A DNA stretch of 64,000 nucleotides from the NCBI GenBank assembly GCA_963828075.1, contig CAWHDH010000017.1, positions 868,001 through 932,000 on the forward strand, given 5' to 3'. The notes beneath the pieces were generated by a model. The model was given only the letters and a program-made list of their open reading frames with translations, searched no databases and had not been told where the DNA came from. Made by a program: the position numbers and the translations under genes. The DNA comes from JACCYI01 sp963828075. GTDB taxonomy: Bacteria > Actinomycetota > Thermoleophilia > Solirubrobacterales > Solirubrobacteraceae. Position 1 is the stretch's first letter, and every line of letters begins with the position of its first letter. Below, piece after piece: positions 5,870 to 14,932 of this stretch.

Positions 5870-8143
5870 ATGTCTGCCGCCGCTGGCCCGGTCACCGCTC
5901 GCGCACGGAGGGCGCTCGTGTTGGTCGCCGTCCTCGGCGGGACGCTCGTGTGGGGCGCCGGTCCCGTCCTCGCGATCGACTACGAAGACGACAATCGCAA
6001 CATCTGCGCCGGCACGAACTGCTTCGAAGGGCAGGACCTCGAGGCCGATGGCGCGACGGACAACGTCGCGCTCGGTCACTTTCCGATGGTCAACCTGACG
6101 AGCGGCGACGGCAACGTCTCGCTGGGTACCTTCGCGTTGCGGCTGACCTCGACGGGAAGTCACAACTTCGCCGGCGGCTACCGCGCGCTGTACCGAAACA
6201 CGAGCGGTAGCTCCAACATCGCGCTCGGCACGGACGCGCTGTTCGGGACGACGACCGGGAGCAGCAACCTCGGCGCGGGGACGGCCGCGCTCTACTACAA
6301 CACGACCGGTCACCACAACGTCGCCCTCGGTAGTCGGGCGCTGTCAGAGAACACGACGGGCTACGAGAACGTCGCCACCGGCTACAGCGCGCTGTACTCG
6401 AACACGACCGCGCACGACAACGTCGCCACGGGCCACCAGGCGCTGTACTCCAACCGCGGCCTGTTCAACACCGCCACCGGCTCGGATGCGCTGTACGCCA
6501 ACACCACCGGTCACGACAACGTGGCCACCGGCACCGAAGCCCTGCTGTCCAACACGACCGGCACCAACCTCGTCGCCACCGGCTCTGACGCCCTGCGCCA
6601 CAACACGACGGGCAACTACAACGTGGCCAACGGCTACAACGCCCTGCGCTTCAACACCATCGGCTCGGACAACGTCGCCGGCGGCGCCAACGCGCTGTAC
6701 GCCAACACGTCAGGCAACGAGAACGTCGCGGCGGGCGCCGGCGCGATGTTCGACAACACCACCGGCAGCCGCAACGTGGCCGGCGGCACCGATGCGCTGC
6801 GCTCGAACCGGGGCGGCGACGACAACGTCGCCACGGGCACCAGCGCCCTGCACGCGAACATCTCCGGCGACGGGAACGTCGCCACGGGACGCGACGCGCT
6901 GCGCGCGAACACCACCGGCAGCGACAACGTCGCGACCGGGATTCGTGCGCTCTCCGCCAACGTCGACGGCACGGGCAACGTCGCCGCCGGCGTCGACGCC
7001 CTGCGTTCGAACCGCGGGGGCGACAACAACGTCGCCGCCGGCCGCGAGGCGCTCTACTCGAACGCGACCGGCTCGGGCAACGTCGCCCACGGCACCGGGG
7101 CGCTGCGGTCCAATTCCAGCGGCTACGACAACGTGGCCAGCGGCACCGAGGCGCTGCGCGCGAACACCACCGGCGCCTACAACGTCGCCTCCGGCTACCG
7201 CGCGCTCTTCACGAACACCACGGGCGACTTCAACGTCGCCAGCGGCTACCGGGCGCTGCTCTCCAACACCGAGGGGCGCTACAACGCCGCCTACGGGTCG
7301 CACGCGCTCTACTCCAACACGGCCGGCAGCAACAACGTCGCCACCGGCATCACCGCCCTGGAGAAGAACACCACCGGTCAGGACAACGTCGCGGTCGGCG
7401 CGGGGGCGCTGCGGGCCAGCACGACCGCGTCGGGCAACGTCGCCACGGGCAGCGGCGCGCTGGTCTCCAACACGACCGGCACCGGGAACGTCGCCAGCGG
7501 TCAGCGAGCGCTCGAATCCAACACGACCGGACAGTCCAACGTCGCCATCGGGATCGACGCCGGCTCGGCCCTGACCACGGGCAACAACAACGTCACGATC
7601 GCGAACAAGGGCGTCGCCGGGCAGACCAACACGATCCGCATCGGAAGCCCCACGCACACCGGGGCCTACCTCGCGGCCGTCAACAACGTCGCGGTCAGCG
7701 GGCCGACCCAGCCGGTGCTCGTCAACGCCTCCGGCCGGCTGGGCACCGCCACGCTCAGCTCGGCGGCGCTCAAGACCGGGATCGAGCCGCTGGGTGGCAG
7801 CGTGCTCGACCGGCTGATGGCGCTCGAGCCGGTCAGCTACCGCTACCGCGCCGGCGACGGGACGCGTCAGTTCGGGCTGCTGGCGGAGGACGTCGCCCGC
7901 GCGCTGCCGACGCTCGTGACGCGCAACGATCGCGGCCGGCCGACGGGCATCCACTACGACCAGCTCTCACCGCTGCTCCTGGCCCAGGCCCAGCGCCACG
8001 AGCGCCGGCTCGCCGACCAGGCGGCGACGATCGCTCGGCTGCGGGGCGCGCTGCGCGGCCAGGCGGCCGCCAACGCGCGGCAGGACCGCCAACTGCGTGA
8101 GCAAGGACGCCTGCTGCGGCGGCTCGCGGCGGCGTCGAGGTAG
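5870..8143 (+). CDS. Secreted surface protein with head-type repeats and C-terminal S74 chaperone domain
   Basis: A 757-residue protein. The ATG at 5870 has GAGGAGG upstream. Residues 1-36 form a signal peptide ending near VLA-ID. From about residue 80 to 590 there are roughly two dozen repeats of about 23 residues built on N-T-T-G-x-x-N-V-A-x-G-x-x-A-L, like YadA/Hep_Hag head repeats that fold as a trimeric beta-roll. Residues about 628-730 match a peptidase S74 (endosialidase-type) intramolecular chaperone: SSAALKTGIEPL, ALEPVSYRYR, FGLLAEDVARALP. Ser630 and Lys635 sit in the spacing of the S74 Ser-Lys dyad. The C-terminus (about 700-757) is a coiled coil. It probably forms a trimeric stalk or adhesin whose tail is cut off after folding. 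No sortase motif is seen. Confidence 0.8.
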   Translation: MSAAAGPVTARARRALVLVAVLGGTLVWGAGPVLAIDYEDDNRNICAGTNCFEGQDLEADGATDNVALGHFPMVNLTSGDGNVSLGTFALRLTSTGSHNFAGGYRALYRNTSGSSNIALGTDALFGTTTGSSNLGAGTAALYYNTTGHHNVALGSRALSENTTGYENVATGYSALYSNTTAHDNVATGHQALYSNRGLFNTATGSDALYANTTGHDNVATGTEALLSNTTGTNLVATGSDALRHNTTGNYNVANGYNALRFNTIGSDNVAGGANALYANTSGNENVAAGAGAMFDNTTGSRNVAGGTDALRSNRGGDDNVATGTSALHANISGDGNVATGRDALRANTTGSDNVATGIRALSANVDGTGNVAAGVDALRSNRGGDNNVAAGREALYSNATGSGNVAHGTGALRSNSSGYDNVASGTEALRANTTGAYNVASGYRALFTNTTGDFNVASGYRALLSNTEGRYNAAYGSHALYSNTAGSNNVATGITALEKNTTGQDNVAVGAGALRASTTASGNVATGSGALVSNTTGTGNVASGQRALESNTTGQSNVAIGIDAGSALTTGNNNVTIANKGVAGQTNTIRIGSPTHTGAYLAAVNNVAVSGPTQPVLVNASGRLGTATLSSAALKTGIEPLGGSVLDRLMALEPVSYRYRAGDGTRQFGLLAEDVARALPTLVTRNDRGRPTGIHYDQLSPLLLAQAQRHERRLADQAATIARLRGALRGQAAANARQDRQLREQGRLLRRLAAASR
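6110..7595 (+). repeat. In-gene tandem repeats of about 69 bp
   Basis: Degenerate tandem repeats encoding the NTTG-NVA-G-AL unit of the surface protein. Repeats differ at many synonymous and some amino acid positions, so they are old or under selection for diversity. Some near-identical neighbours (for example around 6800-7030, SNRGGDDNVA and SNRGGDNNVA) suggest recent unit duplication or gene conversion. Confidence 0.8.
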
Positions 8144-8175
8144 CGCCCGACCCAGGCGCGGACGTACGGCCGGCC

Positions 8176-8233
8176 CTAGCCTGGATCCACCGATCATCCG
8201 TGGATGCCGCGGGAATCGGAGATCCAGGCCTAG
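8176..8233. terminator. Nested hairpin after the surface protein gene
   Basis: CTAGCCTGGATC (8176-8187) pairs with GATCCAGGCCTAG (8221-8233) with one bulged base. An inner stem ATCCAC/GTGGAT (8185-8190 with 8200-8205) overlaps it as an alternative pairing. There is no clear T run, but the sequence after it (ATAAAATC) is AT-rich. It is probably the transcription end of the surface protein. Two mutually exclusive stems could also mean a regulatory leader of the following gene. Confidence 0.45.
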
Positions 8234-8291
8234 ATAAAATCATCCATTCGGTTGATGGCAGGCGGCGCCGGGGTCCGTACCTTCCCGTGGT

Positions 8292-8732
8292 ATGGGCGTC
8301 ATCGAGGACCTCCCATGGATCTACGGGGCGGCCTGCCAAACGGTCGCCGACGAGGCGGCCGCGCGCCAGGTGACCGAGCGCGTCGTGCGCGACGCCCGTC
8401 CCGGAACGCCGCGGCGTGCGCTCGTCGCCGAGGCCGTGCGCCTCGGCGTCGCCAGCGCGACGCCGGCCGCGCCGTTCGACCGTCTTCCACCGCGGGAGCG
8501 CGAGACGCTGGCGCTGGTGCGTCTGGCGGGCATGGGTGTCGCGGAGGTCGCCGCTCTGACCGGCGAGGACCCGACGACCGTCAAGCGGAGGCTGACGGCC
8601 GGCCTGCAGATGCTGGCGACGCCGCGACCGGTGGCGCCGACGCCGCCGGAAGCCAGCGTGCCGCGAAGGCGGCGGCCTCGGTTCGGTTTCGGATCCGCAG
8701 CTTCTCGAGCACGTGCCGCACATGTGTCTTGA
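8292..8732 (+). CDS. Small protein with sigma-70 region 4-like HTH
   Basis: A 146-residue protein. The central part, DRLPPRERETLALVRLAGMG then VAEVAALTGEDPTTVKRRL, matches sigma factor region 4, the -35-binding HTH of ECF sigma factors. The N-terminus (1-55) is helical but carries no clear region 2, so it cannot act as a complete sigma factor by itself. The C-terminal 35 residues are low-complexity Pro/Arg. The 3' end overlaps the convergent LuxR gene by 152 bases, which is unusual; the true gene may end earlier if there is a frameshift. Possible roles are a DNA-binding regulator or a degenerate ECF factor. Confidence 0.6.
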   Translation: MGVIEDLPWIYGAACQTVADEAAARQVTERVVRDARPGTPRRALVAEAVRLGVASATPAAPFDRLPPRERETLALVRLAGMGVAEVAALTGEDPTTVKRRLTAGLQMLATPRPVAPTPPEASVPRRRRPRFGFGSAASRARAAHVS

Positions 8733-9453
8733 CGGTCGCCTCGGAGATGAACAGCTGCGCTGAGATCTCGCGGTTGCGCAAACCGCGACCCATGAGCTGC
8801 AGCACCTCGCACTCGCGAGCGGACAGGTCGATCACCGGGCTGTCGCGCGGCCGCTCCGGCGCGGCCGGTGGCTCGTGCGCGCCCATCCCCAGGAGCGTCT
8901 CGAGCACCGAGACGCCACCCGGCCCGGACATGAGCAGCGCGTCGTGGAACTCACCGAGCTCCTCGGCGCGGGCCCTGCGCTCGTCCTCGCTCAGGTCACC
9001 GACGATGTAGAGACAGAGCGACACGGCCGGCCGGCCATGGATGCACTGCTCCCACGCTCGGTCGTAGGCGATCGCGAAGTTGTAGACGTCCGTCGTGGAC
9101 GGGATCGGCGGCCCAGTCCACCAGACCGCGTCGAAGCCACGCAGCAGCGCCCCCTCGGCGACGGCGGCCCAGCGGTGCGCCCAGTCCTCCGGCGCCTCGT
9201 GGATCGGCGTCTCGTCGATCACCATGCGTCCCTCGCGGACAAGCGCGTCGACATCGAGCCCGGCACTTCGCAGGCCTTCGCGGTCGGTCTCGAGCAGTCC
9301 AGGGATCGACCGGTGCAGGATCCAGCCGTTGCGCCGCAGGCCAAGCCCGTAAAACGATGCCTGCGCGATGTGGACCTCCTGCATGCTGCGCAGGAGCATC
9401 GCGAGGTGCGGGCACTTTCGCGCGCCCAGGACATCGTCGAGCGCCGACTCCAT
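8581..9453 (-). CDS. LuxR-family regulator with MEDS-like sensor domain
   Basis: A 290-residue protein. The first 190 residues resemble MEDS (DcmR-type) sensory domains: HIAQASFYGLGLRRNG, then SAGLDVDALVREGRMVIDE and a DAVWWTG segment. The C-terminal domain is a LuxR HTH: LSARECEVLQLMGRGLRNRE followed by ISAQLFISEATVKTHVRHVL. MEDS domains are thought to bind hydrocarbon-like or other small ligands. The tail (AASAPPVAASPASAGRPSAS) is disordered and overlaps the convergent gene. It is transcribed away from the lipoprotein gene to its right, which may be a target. Confidence 0.8.
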   Translation of the reverse strand: MESALDDVLGARKCPHLAMLLRSMQEVHIAQASFYGLGLRRNGWILHRSIPGLLETDREGLRSAGLDVDALVREGRMVIDETPIHEAPEDWAHRWAAVAEGALLRGFDAVWWTGPPIPSTTDVYNFAIAYDRAWEQCIHGRPAVSLCLYIVGDLSEDERRARAEELGEFHDALLMSGPGGVSVLETLLGMGAHEPPAAPERPRDSPVIDLSARECEVLQLMGRGLRNREISAQLFISEATVKTHVRHVLEKLRIRNRTEAAAFAARWLPAASAPPVAASPASAGRPSASA

Positions 9454-9653
9454 GATGCGAACGTACCCGACGGCTCGGGCAGTGTGTGGACTCGAGGGTC
9501 ACGGCCGTGATTCGGCTACCAGTTTGCGGGTCCCAAACGCAGGGCGGAATCGTCGCTTAGCAGTGCCGCTCCGGAAGCATCCGGCGACCTCTCGCGGAAC
9601 CTATTCGCCGCGACGGGACGTACTAGAGGTGCAAAGGAAGAGAGGAGCCCGTC

Positions 9654-10712
9654 GTGTACCGCACCGCCTTGGCCGTCCTGATGCTCGTTCCGGCGTTCGT
9701 CGCCTGCGGGGCGGAGCCCGCGCCAAGTGCCCCCGAACCGGTCTCTGCGCGCGAGACGGTGCTTGCTCGCGTCGGTAGCTCGCTGGTCAGCGTCGACGCC
9801 CGCACGGGACGCACGCTCCAGGACGTGACGCTCGGCGCGCACGACGCGTCGCTCGATGCCGTCTACACAGCAGCGAGCGACGCCGCCAGGACGACGGTCG
9901 TCGCCGCCGACCCGGTGAGCGGCCGGCGGCTGCGGTCGACCGAGGTGCCGGGACGGTGGATCATCCCCGTGGCGGCGGGCTCGACTCCCGATGGTGCGGT
10001 GTCGGGCGACGGCGAGGTGCTCGCCCTCGCCGGTCCGAGCAGTCAACGTCGGAGCCGCTTCGCGCTGCTCGGCACCGAGCTGAAGTCGCAGCCACAACGC
10101 TTCGCTCTGCGCGGCCGCTACGAGTTCGACGCGATGTCGCCGGACGGCTCGGCGCTGTATCTGAGCGAGATCCGGGCCGACGGTCGCTACCGCGTGCGAG
10201 CCTATGACGTCAAACGCGGTGCGCTGCGGCCCCAGGTCGTCGTTGAGAAGACATCACTCGGGGTGCTCATGCAGGGCGCGCCCGTCACGCGGGCCGTCGA
10301 CCCGAGCGGCTCGCCGGTCCACACGCTTTATCGCGGTGGCCCTGCCGGCGCCTTCGTGCACTCGCTGAACACCCAGCGGGGCACCGCGCTGTGCATGTTC
10401 CTGCCGGACTCCAAACGCGCCGGCCCCGACTGGCGGCTGGCGCTGGACTCCCGGCGCGACAGGTTGCACGCGCTGAACCGCGACCTCGGCGCGCATTACG
10501 TCATCGACCCCACGAGCGGCGAGCTGACCCAGGCCCCGCCGAGCGCGACGCTGCCCAACCTGGCGGTGTCGAGCCCGGACGGCGCGCGCACCTACACCGT
10601 CGAGCCCGACGGAACGATCGCGGTCCGCGACAGCGCCGGCGTGCAGATCGGGACGCTGCCATCGCCGGGCGCCCAAGCCGAGCTGCTCGCGATCCGTCGC
10701 AACGCCCCGTGA
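9654..10712 (+). CDS. Predicted lipoprotein with beta-propeller-like repeats
   Basis: A 352-residue exported protein. The GTG at 9654 has GAGGAG six bases upstream. The N-terminus MYRTALAVLMLVPAFVAC is a lipoprotein signal with Cys18 as the probable lipidated residue, although Phe at -3 is not ideal. The mature part has several blades with D-x-x-T/S-G-R-x-L style turns (SVDARTGRTLQDV, AADPVSGRRLRS, AYDVKRGALRP), as in WD40/YVTN-type propellers. The substrate is unknown. It probably sits on the outer face of the membrane. The divergent LuxR-MEDS gene is 200 bp upstream. Confidence 0.7.
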   Translation: MYRTALAVLMLVPAFVACGAEPAPSAPEPVSARETVLARVGSSLVSVDARTGRTLQDVTLGAHDASLDAVYTAASDAARTTVVAADPVSGRRLRSTEVPGRWIIPVAAGSTPDGAVSGDGEVLALAGPSSQRRSRFALLGTELKSQPQRFALRGRYEFDAMSPDGSALYLSEIRADGRYRVRAYDVKRGALRPQVVVEKTSLGVLMQGAPVTRAVDPSGSPVHTLYRGGPAGAFVHSLNTQRGTALCMFLPDSKRAGPDWRLALDSRRDRLHALNRDLGAHYVIDPTSGELTQAPPSATLPNLAVSSPDGARTYTVEPDGTIAVRDSAGVQIGTLPSPGAQAELLAIRRNAP

Positions 10713-10733
10713 GGTGGCCCGCGCAGGCGCGTC

Positions 10734-11954
10734 TTAGGGTGCGACCGCGAGTTGCCGCGAACCGTCGGCGCGCGTCCACGCGGCGACGAGGGTCCCGCCG
10801 GGTCCGTGCGCCGCCAGCACGCCGCCCTCGCCCCCGGCGCGGTCGAGCACCTCAGCGGGTTGCACGGACCCGTCGGGCCTGCGGCGCTGCACCACGAGAG
10901 GCCCGGCGAACGGCTCGACCCCAGCCTCGAGTTGCGTTCCGAACACGTGCAGGTCGCCGATCGAGTCGAACACCGCTCCTTGGAGACGCGCCCCTCGCCG
11001 GGGACCGACCCGGCGCCCGAACAGTTCACCCGGCACCGCCAACGCGATCCGCACGCGCGTCGCGCTCGGTGGGGTGCCTTCTGGCGCCGCTCCCCACAGC
11101 ACGGCGAGCCGACCGGCCGGCCCGGAAACCAGGCGGGCTCCTGAAGCGCCGCAGGCCAGGTCGAGCTGGTCGAGCATGCGTGTCGGCTGAAACCGCTCCG
11201 CAGCCGGCTCCCGTACCGCGACGCGAATCATCCGCGGCTCGTGGTCTCTCACACACTCTCCGACCTCCCCCTCGATTCCGGTGTCCTCGGCCACCACAGC
11301 GGTACGGCCTCCGGGGGCCACGTGGAGGCTGACGAGGCCTTCGACGCGAGGGGCCGGTTGGCGCTGCAGAACCCGGCCGTCGCGTTCGGTCGACGCCAGC
11401 ACCAGAACAGACCGCGGTCGGCCCCCAACCGTCATTGCGAACGTGACGCGGCCGTCTGGGTCGACCGCGATATCGAGGTCCGCGAGATACAAGGGATCGC
11501 TGCGGCCGAGCCACGCCGGGAGAACACCCGCGACCCGATGAGTCCGGATCCGGGACCCACGGACCGTCGCCAGCCGCAGAACGGGGGGTCGATCCGAAAG
11601 ACCGGCGTCGGCCAGCCAGGCGATCGCGGTCCAAGATCCGGAGCGCGCCAGCGCGGCCTGCCCGCCGGCCTCGACAACTCGCCACAGGCGGCGAACCGAC
11701 CCGTTCCGTTCGACGCGCAGGAGCGACAGCGAAACCGGCCGGTCGTCGCGGCCGTGGTCGCGGACCAGCAGGTCCGCCCCTCCGCCGTCGGTGACCGCGG
11801 AGTCGACCAGAAGCGTCCGACGCCCGATCCAGCGACGGTTGGGCTCGCCAGGCCGGACGACATCGATCGTCAGATCGCCGGGACCGTCGTAGATCTCATC
11901 CGTCGCCGAGACCAGGACCGCCGTCCCACCCTCGGTCGCAGCGAGGACGCGCAT
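10734..11954 (-). CDS. Hypothetical exported protein, N-terminus disturbed
   Basis: The certain part is 406 residues from Met at 11954 (MRVLAATEGGTAVLVSATDE) with repeating propeller-like motifs (LVSATDEIYDGP, DIAVDPDGRVTFAM, SLHVAPGGRTAVVAED). It is convergent with the preceding lipoprotein gene (21 bp apart) and may be a distant relative. No signal peptide exists in this frame. Just upstream, two other frames encode signal-like stretches (ALVLAFLCAGGVA around 12060-12090 and STAAAASTSAAAWRTVATAP around 11975-12035), suggesting that one or two frameshifts separate the export signal from the body. The gene may therefore be a pseudogene or carry sequence errors. Confidence 0.55.
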   Translation of the reverse strand: MRVLAATEGGTAVLVSATDEIYDGPGDLTIDVVRPGEPNRRWIGRRTLLVDSAVTDGGGADLLVRDHGRDDRPVSLSLLRVERNGSVRRLWRVVEAGGQAALARSGSWTAIAWLADAGLSDRPPVLRLATVRGSRIRTHRVAGVLPAWLGRSDPLYLADLDIAVDPDGRVTFAMTVGGRPRSVLVLASTERDGRVLQRQPAPRVEGLVSLHVAPGGRTAVVAEDTGIEGEVGECVRDHEPRMIRVAVREPAAERFQPTRMLDQLDLACGASGARLVSGPAGRLAVLWGAAPEGTPPSATRVRIALAVPGELFGRRVGPRRGARLQGAVFDSIGDLHVFGTQLEAGVEPFAGPLVVQRRRPDGSVQPAEVLDRAGGEGGVLAAHGPGGTLVAAWTRADGSRQLAVAP

Positions 11955-12160
11955 GAAGCCGGGAGCCTTTCGGGGCGGTCGCGACCGTGCGCCAGGCGGC
12001 GGCGCTCGTCGAGGCCGCGGCCGCGGTGGACGTGCGCTGGGGTTGCTCGGCGAGCCACACCACCGGCACACAGGAAGGCGAGGACGAGGGCATGGCGACC
12101 GCGACGAGGGTCGGAGCGCTGTGACATACCCCGGCTCCAACGCGCCAGCACCAGCAAAGT

Positions 12161-12240
12161 GTCGGCGGAAGCGCCACGCGCTGACGGTGGCGGGCTGGGT
12201 GTCGGCGGAAGTGCCACGCGCTGACGGTGGCGGGCTGGGC
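12161..12240. repeat. Two tandem 40-bp repeats
   Basis: The 40-base unit at 12161-12200 is repeated at 12201-12240 with only two differences. Each copy contains GCCACGCGCTGACGGTGGC, which can fold as a GCCAC/GTGGC hairpin. The repeat lies between two divergently transcribed genes, just before the ATG at 12264. It may be a recent duplication of a promoter-proximal or hairpin element. Confidence 0.75.
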
Positions 12241-12263
12241 GTCCGCGGCGTACCCTCGGTGTC

Positions 12264-13520
<1,257 letters not shown>

Positions 13521-13535
13521 GGCCTGGATCGGGCG

Positions 13536-13561
13536 CGCGTGTTGCGGTAGGCCAACACGCG
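13536..13561. terminator. Bidirectional hairpin between convergent genes
   Basis: CGCGTGTTG (13536-13544) and CAACACGCG (13553-13561) form a perfect nine-base stem with an eight-base loop. It lies between the convergent ends of the fibronectin-like gene and the metallo-hydrolase gene, so it probably terminates both. Confidence 0.6.
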
Positions 13562-13578
13562 GGCACCAGCGTGATGCC

Positions 13579-14202
13579 TCAGGCGGTGGGGGGTCGCCAT
13601 GGCTCGTGCTCGTGGGTGAGCCACACGAGCTCGGGGTCGAGCGCAAGGACCCGCTGCCGGCCTTCTGTGGGCGGCTCGTCGAACTCGCCGAACCACACCG
13701 CCACGTCGCCGCCGACGATGAGCGGCCGCCCGCCAGTCTCGACGACGACCATCTGCATGCCAGGTGTGTGGCCCGGCGCCGGGACGAGTCGGAGCCCGGG
13801 CAGCAGCTCGTGCTCGCCGTCGACCGGCACGTACTGCACGCCGGGCGCCTCGACCCACTCGCGAATGGTGTAGCCGTCCTCGCTGCGCGCGTCGTCGAGC
13901 TCCCGACGCTGGACGTAGATCGGCCTGCCGGCGAAGAGGTGGTTGCCGCCGCAGTGGTCGGCGTGCAGGTGTGTGTTGACGACGATGTCGATGCCGGCGA
14001 GATCGAAGTCCTGCTCGCTCAGCGGCTGCAGGCGGGGATCCATGTCGGCCAGCGCCGGGTGCCGCTCCGTCATGCCGGTGTCGACCAGCACGCGCGCGTC
14101 GGGATGGTCGATGACGTGCACGTAGACCGGCATCACCTCGCCTTCGACGTGCAGGTCGGCAACGAGGATTGGCGTGATGGTGACTGAGGCGGGGGCGTTC
14201 AT
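13579..14202 (-). CDS. Metallo-beta-lactamase-fold hydrolase, N-acyl homoserine lactonase-like
   Basis: A 207-residue protein with a full set of dinuclear zinc ligands: His78, His80, Asp82 and His83 (NTHLHADHCGGN), His145 (APGHTPG), Asp166 (VGGDVAVW) and His197 (LTHEHEPW). The short length and the VLVDTGMTERHPALADMDPR segment fit the AHL lactonase (AiiA/AttM) branch, which opens the lactone ring of acyl-homoserine lactones. Other lactone or ester substrates are possible. No signal peptide is seen, so it is cytoplasmic. A broken LuxR-type regulator lies directly upstream. Confidence 0.8.
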   Translation of the reverse strand: MNAPASVTITPILVADLHVEGEVMPVYVHVIDHPDARVLVDTGMTERHPALADMDPRLQPLSEQDFDLAGIDIVVNTHLHADHCGGNHLFAGRPIYVQRRELDDARSEDGYTIREWVEAPGVQYVPVDGEHELLPGLRLVPAPGHTPGMQMVVVETGGRPLIVGGDVAVWFGEFDEPPTEGRQRVLALDPELVWLTHEHEPWRPPTA

Positions 14203-14319
14203 CGTGTACCGACCGCCGCGGTGGTGGTTGGTATCGGCATCTGCGTTCCTCCTCGTCTATCGGGACAGTTCAACCGGTATGACGCAGGGAACCCTCGATA
14301 CTCATCGCCTGCGGAGTCG

Positions 14320-14765
14320 AGCTGAGCGGGTTCAGCCGCCGCGGGGCTGGGTCGAGCGTCTCGAGGAGGATGGAGTGGACGACGCCGTGGCGGAAGACGA
14401 GCCGGTCGGGACGGTCGCGCGCGGGCACGATGAGACCGGCCGCCTGCGCCGCCGCCAGCGCTCTGCGCGCTTCGGCCGGCCGGGCGGAGGCCCGGGCGAC
14501 GACGAGGCGCGGGTCGAACTCGACCCCGGCGGACGCCGCCGTCGCGAGCACACGCTCGGCGCCCGCGGGCAGCGCGGCGAGGCGCTCGCGCACGAACCCG
14601 AGCACGCGGACGGGCCGCCGGTGGCCGTCGCCCTTCCTCCCGTTCGGCCAGCGGAGCAGCTCGGTCGCCAGGAACGGATTGGTGCCACACCCCGGCGGCG
14701 ACCTCGTCGTGGCCCGGGCCGGCGAGCTCCGCCACATCGCTCACCGCCAGCGGTTCGAGAGGGAG
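14320..14765 (-). pseudogene. Fragment of a LuxR-type ATPase regulator
   Basis: Pieces of a large STAND/LuxR ATPase regulator are seen in two frames. PLEPLAVSDVAELAGPGHDE is in one frame (about 14700-14762). The continuation TNPFLATELLRW, RERLAALPAGAERVLATAAS and RARPDRLVFRHGVVHSI-like sequence is in another. Both the N-terminal P-loop region and the C-terminal HTH are missing, so this is a relic of a gene normally about 900 residues long. It lies between the lactonase-like gene and a two-component operon. Confidence 0.65.
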
Positions 14766-14891
14766 GTTGTGGCCACGGATGAAGGGGGTTGAGCCGTCCC
14801 CCTGCGTGGCGGCGCGGCGAGTCTCCCAGGGGACGTGCAACGTCAGCGCAACGACCGGAGCTGGTCTGTGCGGTGTGCCGCGATCAGGCGG

Positions 14892-14909
14892 TTCTCAGAG
14901 AACTCTTAG
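14892..14909 (+). promoter_or_regulatory. Direct repeat typical of OmpR/PhoB-type regulator binding
   Basis: TTCTCAG at 14892-14898 is followed 11 bases later by CTCTTAG at 14903-14909, 24 bases before the ATG at 14933. Heptamer direct repeats spaced one helical turn apart are the usual target of OmpR/PhoB response regulators, and this operon encodes one. Autoregulation by the downstream response regulator is the simple reading. Confidence 0.55.
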
Positions 14910-14932
14910 GGACCGGATCGAAGATCGGTGCC

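Noticed and set aside
5644..5895. Minus-strand 83-residue frame across the tRNA fragment
   Set aside because: It contains the DEGTRTLDLLHGK-type peptide that arises whenever the antisense of a tRNA is translated; the sense strand is clearly tRNA sequence.
5870..8143. Regularly spaced repeats resembling an array such as CRISPR
   Set aside because: The period is about 69 bases inside an open frame, repeats are degenerate at codon level and encode a beta-roll motif; there are no constant repeats with unique spacers and no cas genes.
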